A DNA stretch of 63,395 nucleotides from Sedimentisphaerales bacterium (GTDB lineage Bacteria > Planctomycetota > Phycisphaerae > Sedimentisphaerales > Anaerobacaceae), in contig JANQFY010000340.1 in NCBI GenBank assembly GCA_028277585.1, forward strand, positions 1 through 63,395, in the 5' to 3' direction. Of the stretch, positions 1-8,852 are shown piece after piece. The stretch's first letter is position 1; each line of letters opens with the position of its first letter. Under the pieces are notes generated by a model that was not told where the DNA came from, did not search any database, and saw only the letters and a program-made list of their open reading frames with translations. The position numbers and the translations under genes are program-made.

Positions 1-1
1 G

Positions 2-1498
2 GTCCACGTCAAGGAGAGTGACTTCCAGAAGGACACCTACATCCTCCGGGGCGACGGCGTCGAGACCTGGGAATCGCAGTTCGTCTACCATGGGTTCCAG
101 TACGTCGAGGTGACAGGACTGGCCGAGGAGCCCGACCGCGACATGCTGCAGGGCCGGGTCGTGCACACCGCCTTCGAGCGGGCCGGCTCGTTCGAGTGCT
201 CCAACGATCTGTTCAACAAGATCCAGCAAGCCACGCTCTGGGCGTATATCGGCAACTTCCATGGCTACCCCACCGACTGTCCCCATCGCGAGAAGAACGG
301 CTGGACGGGCGACGCGCACCTGGCGGCCGAGACGGGTCTGTACAACTTCGCGGCCGCGGCCGCCTATACGAAATGGATGAACGACTTCAAGGACGAGCAG
401 CGCGACAGCGGCGAACTGCCCGGCATCGTCCCGACCGCCGGCTGGGGCTACCACTGGGGCAACGGCCCGGCCTGGGACAGCGCCTACGTCCTGATCCCCT
501 GGTACCTCTATCAGTACCGCGGCGACACGCGCATCCTCGCCGAGCACTACGACCGGCTCAAACGCTACGTGGACTATCTGACCAGCAAGGCCGACAACCA
601 CATCGTCTCGATCGGGCTGGGCGACTGGGTGCCCGCCAAGTCGAAGACGCCCGAGAAGATCACCTCGACGGGCTACTACTATCGCGACGCTCTGATCGTC
701 GCGCGGATCGCGCAGTTGCTGGGCAAGACCGAAGACGCGCGGAAGTACAGCGATCTGGCGCTACAGATCCGCGAGGCGTTCAACAAGCAACTGTTCGACG
801 CCGAGACCGGGCTCTACGAGAGCGGCACGCAGACGGCGCTGAGCTGCGCTTTGACTCATGGACTCGTCCCGCCCGAAGCGCGGCAGAAGGTCCTGAACAA
901 CCTCGTGACATTAGTCCAGAAGAACGAGGGCAAGCTCGACGCGGGCATTCTGGGCACGAAGTACCTGATCGACGCGCTGACCGCGGGTGATCGAGCCGAC
1001 GTCGTCTACACGATGGCGACCCAGACGACCTATCCGAGTTGGGGGCACTGGATCGCCCAGGGCGCGACCACGCTGTGGGAGCAGTGGGACGGCGGCGCGT
1101 CGCGCAACCACATCATGTTCGGACACATCAGCGCCTGGTTCTATCAGGTGCTGGCCGGGATCAACCTCGACCCCGAAGCGGTCGGCTTCGAGCACATCAT
1201 TATCAAGCCGCAACTGCTGGGTGACATCACCTGGGTCCGCGCGTCACACGAATCGATGTACGGCACGATCGAGAGCATCTGGGAGATCCGCGACGAGACG
1301 TTCACGCTTAAGGTCGCAATCCCGGCAAACACGACGGCGACGATCTACGTCCCGAGCGACCGAGAGGAATTCGTCAACGAGGGACCCGCGTATATCCATT
1401 CGGGCGACCACGTCCGCTTCGTCCGCCTGGAGGGCGACTACGTCGTCTTCGAAGCCAACTCCGGCACGTACGAATTCACCTCGAAGCTGTCGCGTTAG
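2..1498 (+). CDS. alpha-L-rhamnosidase, GH78 (5' truncated by window)
   Basis: The reading frame is open from base 2, so the N-terminal domains lie outside the window and 498 residues are visible. The fragment begins in the linker with a WESQFVYHGFQYVEVTG stretch, the usual lead-in to the GH78 (alpha/alpha)6 barrel. The barrel carries DCPHREKNGWTGDA, the motif that holds the general-acid Glu region, and later WGHWIAQGATTLWEQWDG, which holds the general-base Glu. A C-terminal beta-sandwich of about 80 residues follows. GH78 enzymes release terminal alpha-L-rhamnose from pectic RG-I or glycosides. A further hydrolase gene follows 31 bp downstream, so the two are probably co-transcribed. Confidence 0.93.
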   Translation, partial: VHVKESDFQKDTYILRGDGVETWESQFVYHGFQYVEVTGLAEEPDRDMLQGRVVHTAFERAGSFECSNDLFNKIQQATLWAYIGNFHGYPTDCPHREKNGWTGDAHLAAETGLYNFAAAAAYTKWMNDFKDEQRDSGELPGIVPTAGWGYHWGNGPAWDSAYVLIPWYLYQYRGDTRILAEHYDRLKRYVDYLTSKADNHIVSIGLGDWVPAKSKTPEKITSTGYYYRDALIVARIAQLLGKTEDARKYSDLALQIREAFNKQLFDAETGLYESGTQTALSCALTHGLVPPEARQKVLNNLVTLVQKNEGKLDAGILGTKYLIDALTAGDRADVVYTMATQTTYPSWGHWIAQGATTLWEQWDGGASRNHIMFGHISAWFYQVLAGINLDPEAVGFEHIIIKPQLLGDITWVRASHESMYGTIESIWEIRDETFTLKVAIPANTTATIYVPSDREEFVNEGPAYIHSGDHVRFVRLEGDYVVFEANSGTYEFTSKLSR

Positions 1499-1529
1499 AG
1501 AAACACTGAGAGTACCCGAGGAAAAGATC

Positions 1530-3077
1530 ATGAGAATAATGGTTCTAGGCGCCGTCGTGCTCGCAACGTTTCACCTGGCCGGCGTCGCCGGTGGGCAAGA
1601 GGCGCCGAACGCCGAATCGGCGCTCGGCATCAATCTGGGCGGTGTCACGTACTGGTCTTCGGAGATCGTGTTCGTCGACCTGTTCAAGCACGCGCAGACC
1701 TTCAAGAGCCAGGCCCCGGGCAAAGGTTACGCTCAGGGCGGCCCACTCGATCTGACCGACGACGGCTGGGTCCAATCGCTGCGCGCCGACGGGCAGTTCG
1801 CCGACTCGATCGTCCTGAGTCGGCCCAAGCTGGGCTATCCCGAAGGCATCTACACGTGCCTCTACGAGGGGCGCGGCAAGGTTCAGTTCGCCTACGGTAC
1901 AGAGGTCGTGGACGAGCAGCCCGGGCGAATCCTGGTCAAGGTCGAATCGACCCAGAACATCCTGACGATCCGCATCAGCGAGACCGATCCGGCCGATCCG
2001 ATCCGCAACATTCGCATGATCCTGCCCGGGTTCGAAGAGACCCACGAAACGCAGCCGTTCCACCCGGACTTCCTCCGACGCTGGGAGCGTTTCGGAGTCC
2101 TGCGCTTCATGGACTTTCAGCGGACCAACAACTCCGAGCAGGTCGACTGGTCCGACCGCGCGACCCCCGCGCGACAGACCCAAGGCGGCGAAGCGGGCGT
2201 GGCGCTGGAGTACCTGATCGAACTGGCCAACACGCTGGACGCCGACCCGTGGTTCTGCATGCCGCACCGGGCGACCGACGACTACGTTCGTCAGTTCGCC
2301 GAGCAGGTCCGCGCGACACTCGAACCTGAACTGACGATCTATCTCGAGTACTCCAACGAATGCTGGAACGGCATCTTCGCCCAGGCGCGGTACTGTCGCG
2401 ACCAAGGTAAGGAACTGGGGCTCAGCGACAACGACTATCAGGCACAGTTGCGTTACTATTCCCGGCGTGCGGTGGAGATCTTCGCGATCTGGGAAGAGGT
2501 CTTCGGCGGCGCCGATCGTCTCGTCCGCGTGCTGGCCGCCCAGAGCGCCAATCCCTGGACCAGCGAGCAGGTGCTGGATTTCGAGGAAGCGCACGAGCAC
2601 GCCGACGCGCTCGGCGTCGCCCCCTACTTCGGCAACGCCCTGGGCAACCCGAAGACCCAGAACGAAGTCGCCCAGATGAGCGTCGATGAGGTGCTCGATC
2701 GGTGCGCGGAGTATATCGCTCAGGGCAACGAAACCATCGCCGAACAGGCGCAACTCGCCTCGGAGGGCGACCTGCAGCTGGTCGCCTATGAGGCGGGCCA
2801 ACACCTCGTCGGTCACGGGGGCGCCGAGAACAACGAGCAACTGATGGAGTTGTTCCATGCCGCCAATCGACACCCTAACATGGGCGCCCTGTACCTCGAC
2901 TATCTCGACGGCTGGAGGCGGAACGGCGGCGCCCTGGCCGCGATCTTCTCGTCGATGGGAACCTACTCGAAATGGGGCTCGTGGGGCCTGCTCGAATACC
3001 ACGGCCAGCCAGTCGAGGAAGCCCCCAAGTACCAGGCCGTCCTGGAGTTCCTCGACAACAATCCGGCGTGGTGGTAG
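1530..3077 (+). CDS. secreted clan GH-A-like hydrolase of unknown specificity
   Basis: The product has 515 residues with a signal peptide at about residues 1-24, ending near VAGGQ. The frame stays open further upstream, but ATG 1530 is chosen because it opens the signal peptide and is preceded by GAGGAAAAG. The body looks like a TIM-barrel hydrolase: IYLEYSNECWN ends in an Asn-Glu pair typical of a clan-A acid/base, and LVAYEAGQHL supplies a candidate nucleophile Glu. Relatives are often labelled cellulose-binding proteins, but no known substrate can be read from the sequence. It lies between GH78 and GH97 genes on the same strand, so a role in pectic or plant-glycan breakdown is likely. Confidence 0.7.
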   Translation: MRIMVLGAVVLATFHLAGVAGGQEAPNAESALGINLGGVTYWSSEIVFVDLFKHAQTFKSQAPGKGYAQGGPLDLTDDGWVQSLRADGQFADSIVLSRPKLGYPEGIYTCLYEGRGKVQFAYGTEVVDEQPGRILVKVESTQNILTIRISETDPADPIRNIRMILPGFEETHETQPFHPDFLRRWERFGVLRFMDFQRTNNSEQVDWSDRATPARQTQGGEAGVALEYLIELANTLDADPWFCMPHRATDDYVRQFAEQVRATLEPELTIYLEYSNECWNGIFAQARYCRDQGKELGLSDNDYQAQLRYYSRRAVEIFAIWEEVFGGADRLVRVLAAQSANPWTSEQVLDFEEAHEHADALGVAPYFGNALGNPKTQNEVAQMSVDEVLDRCAEYIAQGNETIAEQAQLASEGDLQLVAYEAGQHLVGHGGAENNEQLMELFHAANRHPNMGALYLDYLDGWRRNGGALAAIFSSMGTYSKWGSWGLLEYHGQPVEEAPKYQAVLEFLDNNPAWW

Positions 3078-3152
3078 CGGGCGCGGCCCGGGAGACCACG
3101 AGACAACGGCGGATATGAATCGACGCCCTGCTCGCAAGCGGAGGGAGAAAAC

Positions 3153-5141
3153 ATGCTGACACGATCTTCACTTCTATTGACGGTCCTAACCGTGTGGATC
3201 GCCCTGTCGTCGGTTGGACGAGCCGTCGAGGGCTACACCTGCGAGTCGCCGGACGGCTTGAATGTTCTCTCTGTCAAGCTCGTCGAGGGATCGCCCTGCT
3301 ATGATGTGACGTATGGCGGCCGGGCCGTGATTCGCGAGTCAGCGCTGGGTTTGAATCTGGACGAGAAGCCCTTCGGCGCGTTTGAGGCGAGCGGCACGGA
3401 GACGGGATCGGTCGACACCGCGTGGAAGCCGGTCGTGGGTGAGCGTGAGGTCGTTCCCGATCGCTACAACCATCTGACAGTCAAGCTGCGCGAGCGGGCC
3501 GCGCCGCACCGAAAGCTCCACATCGAGATCCGCGCGTACGACGAGGGCGTTGCGTTTCGCTACGTGTTGCCCAGGCAACCGGCTCTGGACGGCGCCCTGG
3601 TCTCGACCGAAGCGACCGAGTTTCGCTTTGCCCAGGACTTCGGTGTTCACCCGATCAAGTGGACCGAAGCGCAATACGAGGGGAAAGCGAAACCGATCAA
3701 CGCCTGCGATTCGGCGATGATCCCGCTGACGATCGAACTGGGTGACGGCGCCATGGCGTCGCTGTTCGAGGCCCACGTCGCGAACCAGCCGCCCTGCACG
3801 CTCAAGCAGAAGGCCGAGCACACGCTCCAGCCGCACTTTCGCAAGGGCAAGCTCACGCTGGCGACGCCCACCGCGCTGACCTGGCGCGGCCTGATCCTCG
3901 CGCCTAACGCGGCCGGGCTGATCGAGCGGCGTCACCTCATCGAGAACCTCAATCCTCCCTGCGCGCTGAAGGACACCTCCTGGATCAAGCCAGGCAAGTT
4001 CATTGACAGATCGGGCGCAATCGAAACGGAGAACATCAAGCGGAACATGGATTTTGCCGCCCAGCATAACATCGACTGGGTTCACATCGACTGGAGCTGG
4101 TACGGCACCGAGCGCCGCTGGAGCGATGAAGCCATCGCTCACTTCAAGGAACACATGCCCGCGAGCACGCGCCAGAAACTCAAGGGTCAGGACTGGATCC
4201 AGAACACGTACGGGAACCCGATGACGGTCGCCCAGGGGTACGTGCCCTACCTTCAGTTCAGGAAGCGCTTCTACGGGTCGCTGAACCACATCGACATCGA
4301 CATGCCCGAGGTCATTCGGTACGGCAAAGCCAAGGGCGTGGGGCTCTCGCTCTATGTCAACGGAGGCACCCTGAAGCCCTACGGCGAGCACGAGGTCGAG
4401 CAGGTCTTCAAGACGCTGGCCGGCTGGGGCGTCACGGCCCTGAAGCCGGGCTTCGTCGCGTGCAACAGCCAAGAGGATATCCAATGGCTGCGCCGCCTCG
4501 TTGCGATCGCGGCCAAGTACGAACTTGTCCTGAACATTCACGACGGGTACATCGCCGACGGGATGCGGCGCACCTACCCGAACCTGCTGACCCAGGAAGG
4601 CGGGGGCGGCCGCGAGACCAGGCCGACCCTCACCCATGAACTCATGTTGCCCTTCACCCGACACCTCGTCGGCGCCCATGACCACACACCCACGCTCTAC
4701 AGCGGCCAGGACGGGCGCACCAAGCTGTTCGAGATGGCGCAGCTCGTGGTCTACCACGGGGCGCGTCAGTCGATCCGCCGGGCCTACGCCAGCCGCGATC
4801 AGTACGGCCCCGAGATCGAGTTCCTCGAGGAGGCCCCCACCGTCTGGGACGATGTCCGCGTCCTTCTCGCCCAGCCGGGTGACTGCGTTGTCATCGCGCG
4901 AAGAAGCGGCTCCCGCTGGTTCCTTGGCGGCATGAACGATGAGGACGGCCGCGAGGTAGAGATCTCGCTGGCCTTCCTGGACGAGGGCGTGCCCTACAAA
5001 GCCACGCTCTTTGGCGACGTGAAGGGCTCGCGCAATGCCGAACGAACCGTACTCACAGTGACCTCGCAAACCGTTCTCCCGATCACCATGGCGGCCCGCG
5101 GCGGCATGACGGCGATCATCGAACCGACCACGGCGCCGTGA
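3153..5141 (+). CDS. glycoside hydrolase family 97
   Basis: The product has 662 residues with a signal peptide to about residue 24. It has the GH97 order: N-terminal beta-supersandwich (SPDGLNVLSVKL, then DEGVAFRYVLPR), central TIM barrel (HNIDWVHIDWSWYG), and a C-terminal beta-sandwich. At the position where retaining GH97 galactosidases carry the nucleophile Asp (KVDF), this protein has KPGF, as in inverting SusB-type members. A nearby NIHDG replaces the common NxHE, which makes the base assignment uncertain. The start has GGAGGGAGAAAAC just upstream. The family includes alpha-glucosidases and alpha-galactosidases; the substrate here is unresolved. It is the third gene of a probable secreted-hydrolase operon. 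Confidence 0.88.
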   Translation: MLTRSSLLLTVLTVWIALSSVGRAVEGYTCESPDGLNVLSVKLVEGSPCYDVTYGGRAVIRESALGLNLDEKPFGAFEASGTETGSVDTAWKPVVGEREVVPDRYNHLTVKLRERAAPHRKLHIEIRAYDEGVAFRYVLPRQPALDGALVSTEATEFRFAQDFGVHPIKWTEAQYEGKAKPINACDSAMIPLTIELGDGAMASLFEAHVANQPPCTLKQKAEHTLQPHFRKGKLTLATPTALTWRGLILAPNAAGLIERRHLIENLNPPCALKDTSWIKPGKFIDRSGAIETENIKRNMDFAAQHNIDWVHIDWSWYGTERRWSDEAIAHFKEHMPASTRQKLKGQDWIQNTYGNPMTVAQGYVPYLQFRKRFYGSLNHIDIDMPEVIRYGKAKGVGLSLYVNGGTLKPYGEHEVEQVFKTLAGWGVTALKPGFVACNSQEDIQWLRRLVAIAAKYELVLNIHDGYIADGMRRTYPNLLTQEGGGGRETRPTLTHELMLPFTRHLVGAHDHTPTLYSGQDGRTKLFEMAQLVVYHGARQSIRRAYASRDQYGPEIEFLEEAPTVWDDVRVLLAQPGDCVVIARRSGSRWFLGGMNDEDGREVEISLAFLDEGVPYKATLFGDVKGSRNAERTVLTVTSQTVLPITMAARGGMTAIIEPTTAP

Positions 5142-5313
5142 CGCGAGGAATTGAACAGCCAACAGTGACAGCCTGCCCGCTGCCCGCATTGGCCCGAGCC
5201 CCCTACAATAACTGTCGCAAGCGGCGGGATATCTCCGAAGTATTCTATAGTGCTTGAATAGCCCCCAACTCCGGCGATCGCGGGGAAAATGGTCTGCTAC
5301 CGGCCTGTTCGGT

Positions 5314-5342
5314 TTGGCAAATGGCCCGCGAGGTGCTAGAAT
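5314..5342 (+). promoter_or_regulatory. sigma70-like promoter of the alaC-like gene
   Basis: TTGGCA (5314-5319) and TAGAAT (5337-5342) are separated by 17 bp, about 80 bp upstream of the aminotransferase ATG. The rest of the 5142-5421 gap shows nothing else recognisable. Confidence 0.55.
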
Positions 5343-5421
5343 GCGTGGTTAGCGCGTGGGTCCGGGACCCACTTCACAGAAACGATCGGCGCGGGACGAA
5401 CCCGCCGTACAGGAATCAGCT

Positions 5422-6660
5422 ATGCCAAGCGACAACGACAGCCCGGAATACCGCATCGAACCGGCGACGCGAATCACGCGTCTGCCCCCCTACCTCTTTG
5501 GACGCCTCAACGCATTGAAACTGGCCAAGCGCCAGCAAGGCGCCGACATCATCGATCTGGGGATGGGCAATCCCATGGACCCGGCCCCTGAGATCGTGAT
5601 CGACAAGCTCAGCGAGGCCGCCAAAGACCCGCGCAACCACCGGTACAGCGCGTCGAAGGGAATCAAAGGCCTGCGCAACGAGATGGCCAAGAAATACGCC
5701 GCCAAGTGGAACGTCGAACTCGACTGGGAGAGCGAAGTGCTCGCCTGCATCGGCTCGAAGGAAGGGTTCAGTCACCTGTGCCTGGCGATGCTGGGCCCGG
5801 GCGACACGGCGGTCGTGCCCGACCCGGCGTTCCCGATCCACAACTACGGCGTCGTCCTGGCCGGCGGAAATGTCATTACCGTCCCGCTGGGCAACGACCA
5901 GGAGTTCCTCGACACGATCGCAATGGTCTGCGAACACCTGTTCCCCAAGCCCAAACTGCTGATCCTGAACTACCCGCACAACCCGACCGCCATGACGGTT
6001 GAGGAGGGCTTCTTCGAGACGGTCGTCGATCTAGCCAAGCGGTTCAAGTTCACCGTCATCCACGATTTCGCGTACGGCGAGACCTGTTTCGACGGGTACA
6101 AACCCCCGAGCTTCCTCTCGGCCAAGGGCGCCAAGGACGTCGGCGTCGAGTTCACGACCATGAGCAAGCCCTATAACATGGCCGGTTTCAGGGTCGGTTT
6201 CGTCGCCGGCAACCGCGAAATGATCAACTACCTGGCGACGATCAAAGGCTACTACGACTATGGCATCTTCCAGGCGGTCCAGATCGCCAGCATCATCGCG
6301 ATGCGGCACTGCGACGAGTTGGTGACCGCCCAGAACGAGAAGTACCGCATCCGCCGCGACGCCGTCTGCGACGCCCTGGAGCGGATCGGCTGGGAGGTCG
6401 AGAGGCCCCGCGCGAGCATGTTCGTCTGGGCCAAGGTCGCCGAAGAGCACCTGCGCGGCAAGGGCACGATCGACTACGCCATGGACCTGATGGAGCACGC
6501 CGAGGTCGCGATCGCTCCCGGCGCCGCGTTCGGCGAGAACGGTGAAGGCTACATGCGCATCGCCCTGGTCGAGAACGAGCAGCGGCTGCGCCAGGCGATC
6601 CGCAACATCAGCCGTTTCGTGCAGGAAAAACCCATCCGCCGGTCCCGCAGCGGCCAGTAG
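5422..6660 (+). CDS. alaC: AlaC/YfdZ-type class I/II aminotransferase
   Basis: The product is a cytosolic PLP aminotransferase of 412 residues. The start at 5422 has AGGA upstream; a longer in-frame extension exists but lacks support. It shows DLGMGNPMDPAP at residues 45-56, NYPHNPTA at 183-190 for PLP/substrate binding, and the Schiff-base lysine K249 in TTMSKPYNMAGFRVGF. The family covers glutamate-pyruvate aminotransferases such as AlaC and related LL-diaminopimelate aminotransferases, so the exact substrate is inferred. The last 141 bp (6520-6660) reappear at 7358-7498 behind a small inserted gene pair; see the findings. It was probably once directly upstream of gap. Confidence 0.85.
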   Translation: MPSDNDSPEYRIEPATRITRLPPYLFGRLNALKLAKRQQGADIIDLGMGNPMDPAPEIVIDKLSEAAKDPRNHRYSASKGIKGLRNEMAKKYAAKWNVELDWESEVLACIGSKEGFSHLCLAMLGPGDTAVVPDPAFPIHNYGVVLAGGNVITVPLGNDQEFLDTIAMVCEHLFPKPKLLILNYPHNPTAMTVEEGFFETVVDLAKRFKFTVIHDFAYGETCFDGYKPPSFLSAKGAKDVGVEFTTMSKPYNMAGFRVGFVAGNREMINYLATIKGYYDYGIFQAVQIASIIAMRHCDELVTAQNEKYRIRRDAVCDALERIGWEVERPRASMFVWAKVAEEHLRGKGTIDYAMDLMEHAEVAIAPGAAFGENGEGYMRIALVENEQRLRQAIRNISRFVQEKPIRRSRSGQ

Positions 6661-6709
6661 AGCCCAGACCAACGGGGAGGGCATGCGGGGTCCTCTGCCG
6701 TGCGCGCCT

Positions 6710-6737
6710 TTGAAATCACGGCTGGAGACGCTATAAT
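6710..6737 (+). promoter_or_regulatory. promoter of the inserted small-gene pair
   Basis: TTGAAA (6710-6715) and TATAAT (6732-6737) are 16 bp apart, about 50 bp upstream of the first small gene. The inserted module therefore appears to bring its own promoter immediately behind the alaC stop codon. Confidence 0.55.
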
Positions 6738-6788
6738 GGTCTTCATGGCTAGCCCTGGTCACTGGTGTAAGAAGAGGATGCCTCCTCA

Positions 6789-7076
6789 ATGGCAAAGCTG
6801 TATGACACGATCCGCCGACTGGTCGCAGAGGAGAGATACGTCGTGGGAGAGCATGCAGTCCAACGCCTGGAAGAGCGAGGCATCCTGGAATGGCAGGCAG
6901 TCTTCGGCCTGGAGGCCGGGCAGTTGGTTCGGGAGCGCCCCGACGACCAGCCAAACCCTGCTGTCGAGGTCCAGGAACAACTGCCCGACGGAACGGAGTT
7001 CAAGGCCGTCTGGTCCTATCTGCCTCGCAGCGAGGTAGCCAAGTTGGTCACGGTTCACTTTTTCGATGAGGTTTGA
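6789..7076 (+). CDS. DUF4258-like small protein, putative toxin of a TA-like pair
   Basis: The product has 95 residues, starting MAKLYDTIRRLVAEERYVV. A GEHAVQRLEERGI helix is followed by a compact beta core ending EVAKLVTVHFFDEV. This pattern resembles DUF4258, a RelE/BrnT-like small fold common in toxin-antitoxin pairs; toxicity itself is inferred. The stop codon lies just ahead of the ATG of a second small gene, which implies translational coupling. The pair sits between alaC and a second copy of the alaC 3' end, so it looks like inserted cargo. A GAGGA/TCCTC mini-hairpin lies over the region just before the ATG. Confidence 0.65.
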   Translation: MAKLYDTIRRLVAEERYVVGEHAVQRLEERGILEWQAVFGLEAGQLVRERPDDQPNPAVEVQEQLPDGTEFKAVWSYLPRSEVAKLVTVHFFDEV

Positions 7077-7078
7077 GG

Positions 7079-7306
7079 ATGAGGATTCCCGGCAAGCGAG
7101 TCCTGCGAACGCGGCTGGTTCGAACGCGAGATTTCGTGGTGGCGGTCGAGGTTGAAGCTGTAATCCCGCCCGACGACGAAACTGAGCCCTGCTACGAAGC
7201 CGAGACTGTCCAACTGCTGCGCGACGTCGCCGAACACGCCGAGCAAGGGGATATCCACTGGCTCAAGCAGCACGGCAGAGTCTATCAGGCTCTGGAGGCC
7301 GGGTAG
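7079..7306 (+). CDS. small partner protein, putative antitoxin
   Basis: The product has 75 residues from ATG 7079. A TTG at 7073 in the same frame would overlap the upstream stop and is a possible alternative start. The N-terminus is basic (MRIPGKRVLRTRLVRTRDFVV) and a more acidic C-terminal half ends in HGRVYQALEAG. I recognise no named domain. The position immediately behind the DUF4258-like gene suggests a cognate partner, but the antitoxin role is inferred only from gene order and size. Confidence 0.55.
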   Translation: MRIPGKRVLRTRLVRTRDFVVAVEVEAVIPPDDETEPCYEAETVQLLRDVAEHAEQGDIHWLKQHGRVYQALEAG

Positions 7307-7357
7307 GACACCCCCACAAGCCACACCCCGCAAGAGTATCCCGTAGGCAACCGCACA

Positions 7358-7498
7358 GGCGCCGCCTTCGGCGAGAATGGCGAGGGGTATATGCGCATCG
7401 CCCTGGTCGAGAACGAGCAGCGTCTGCGCCAGGCGATCCGCAACATCAGCCGTTTCGTGCAGGAAAAGCCCATCCGCCGGTCCCGAAGCGGCCAGTAG
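7358..7498 (+). pseudogene. second copy of the alaC 3' end (46 codons plus stop)
   Basis: These 141 bp align without gaps to 6520-6660. Nine bases differ and all nine are synonymous third positions, so the encoded 46-residue tail and the TAG stop are identical. Homology begins abruptly near 7358 and continues a few bases past the stop. There is no start codon with a ribosome binding site, so it is not a functional gene on its own. It ends the inserted two-gene module. Confidence 0.93.
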
Positions 7499-7520
7499 AG
7501 CCCCGGAAACCGAGCCAGCC

Positions 7521-7542
7521 GGGCGAGCGGGGCGGCTCGCCC
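7521..7542 (+). repeat. hairpin GGGCGAGC/GCTCGCCC
   Basis: This is a perfect 8-bp stem with a 6-nt loop, placed between the alaC 3' copy and the gap promoter. It resembles the GCGAGCGG hairpin of the small element at 29903-29953. It could act as a weak transcription barrier, but no T-tract follows. Confidence 0.5.
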
Positions 7543-7561
7543 CACGCGGGGGCAAAATGTC

Positions 7562-7590
7562 TTGACATCGCCGGGGGGCCTCACTACAGT
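7562..7590 (+). promoter_or_regulatory. strong sigma70-like promoter of gap
   Basis: A consensus TTGACA (7562-7567) and TACAGT (7585-7590) are separated by exactly 17 bp, about 95 bp before the gap ATG. AAGGAG lies just before the start codon. Confidence 0.7.
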
Positions 7591-7685
7591 AGCCCATTCG
7601 TATGCGCATGCTCCCGTGGAGGGAGGTGCCTAACCGCTTTGACAACAGACTGACATTGGTAAGAATCAGGTAAGGAGAATGACCG

Positions 7686-8699
7686 ATGGCAACAAAGGTA
7701 GCAATCAACGGTTTCGGCCGAATTGGTAGAGCGGTCGCACGGATTATTCTGGAACGGCAGGGCGAGCTGGAACTGGTCGCCATCAACGATCTGGCCGACG
7801 CCAAGGCGCTGGCCCACCTGTTCAAGTACGACACCGTGTTCGGTCGTTTCAACGGCACCGTCGAGGTCAGCCCTGAAGGTCTGGTCATCAACGGCAAGAC
7901 CGTCAAGGTCGTCGCCGAGCGCAACCCGGCCGATCTGCCCTGGAAGGATCTGGGCGTTACGATCGCCGTCGAGTCCACCGGCATCTTCCGCCAGAAGGAA
8001 TCGCCCAAGGGCGGTTACATGGACCACATCAAGGCCGGCGCCAAGAAGGTCATCCTGACCGTCCCGGCCAAGGACGATATCGACGCGACGGTCGTGCTGG
8101 GCGTCAATGACGATCTGATCACCGCCGATACCCAGGCGATCTCCAACGCCAGTTGCACCACAAACTGCCTCGCTCCCCTGAGCAAGGTGCTCAACGACAC
8201 CTTCGGGATCGAGAAGGGCCTGATGGTCACCGTTCATGGTTACACCAACGACCAGAACGTCTGCGATCAGATCCACAGCGACATGCGTCGCGCCCGCGCC
8301 GCGGCCCAGAACATCATCCCGACGACCACCGGCGCCGCCAAGGCGGTCGGCAAGGTCATCCCCGAGCTGAACGGCAAGCTGGACGGCTACGCCCTCCGCG
8401 TCCCGGTCATCACCGGCAGCGCCGTCGATTTGGTCGCCGACCTGAAGAAGGAAGCGACCAAGGACGAGATCAACGCCGCGATCAAAGCGGCCGCCGAGGG
8501 GCCCCTCAAGGGCATCCTGGCCTACTGCGACGAGCCGATCGTCAGCAGCGACATCGTGGGCGATCCGCATTCGAGCATCTTCGATTCGCTTTGCACCATG
8601 GTCCAGGGCAAGACCGTCAAGGTCGTCAGCTGGTACGACAACGAGTGGGGTTACTCGAACCGTACCGTCGACATCATGGAAAAAGTCGCCAAGATGTAA
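7686..8699 (+). CDS. gap: glyceraldehyde-3-phosphate dehydrogenase
   Basis: The product has 337 residues, the standard length of type I GAPDH. It has the Rossmann start INGFGRIGR (residues 7-15), the catalytic Cys157 in [13 protein letters not shown], and the C-terminal [12 protein letters not shown]. It oxidises glyceraldehyde 3-phosphate with NAD+ and phosphate in glycolysis. It has its own consensus promoter and a perfect intrinsic terminator, so it is transcribed alone. pgk, encoding the next glycolytic step, lies 4.8 kb downstream, separated by ndk and an accessory stretch. Confidence 0.98.
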   Translation: MATKVAINGFGRIGRAVARIILERQGELELVAINDLADAKALAHLFKYDTVFGRFNGTVEVSPEGLVINGKTVKVVAERNPADLPWKDLGVTIAVESTGIFRQKESPKGGYMDHIKAGAKKVILTVPAKDDIDATVVLGVNDDLITADTQAISNASCTTNCLAPLSKVLNDTFGIEKGLMVTVHGYTNDQNVCDQIHSDMRRARAAAQNIIPTTTGAAKAVGKVIPELNGKLDGYALRVPVITGSAVDLVADLKKEATKDEINAAIKAAAEGPLKGILAYCDEPIVSSDIVGDPHSSIFDSLCTMVQGKTVKVVSWYDNEWGYSNRTVDIMEKVAKM

Positions 8700-8709
8700 T
8701 TGACTATGT

Positions 8710-8750
8710 GGCGTCTGCGCTCGGACCGGGCGCAGACGCCCTTTTTCTTC
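8710..8750 (+). terminator. rho-independent terminator of gap
   Basis: An 11-bp perfect stem (GGCGTCTGCGC at 8710-8720 with GCGCAGACGCC at 8730-8740) and a 9-nt loop are followed by CTTTTTCTTC. Confidence 0.93.
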
Positions 8751-8777
8751 GCTCAGAAGAGTCCGCCGAAGGCGGAA

Positions 8778-8806
8778 TAGGTCCTATGGGACCTATAGGA
8801 CCTATT
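8778..8806. repeat. GGTCCTAT(A/G)GGACCTAT short tandem palindrome repeat
   Basis: Alternating GGACCTATAGG/GGTCCTATGGG units lie between the gap terminator and ndk. The same units fill the ruvC-ruvA junction at 34195-34234. Confidence 0.75.
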
Positions 8807-8852
8807 CAAGTCGGATCCGAGACCGGATCCTCATCCGTGAGGAAGCTCGTCG

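Noticed and set aside
1545-5189. Long antisense open frames (1545-3137 and 3339-5189, minus strand)
   Set aside because: They are mirror frames of GC-rich codons opposite clear hydrolase genes, have Arg/Val/Gly-biased composition, and no ribosome binding site.
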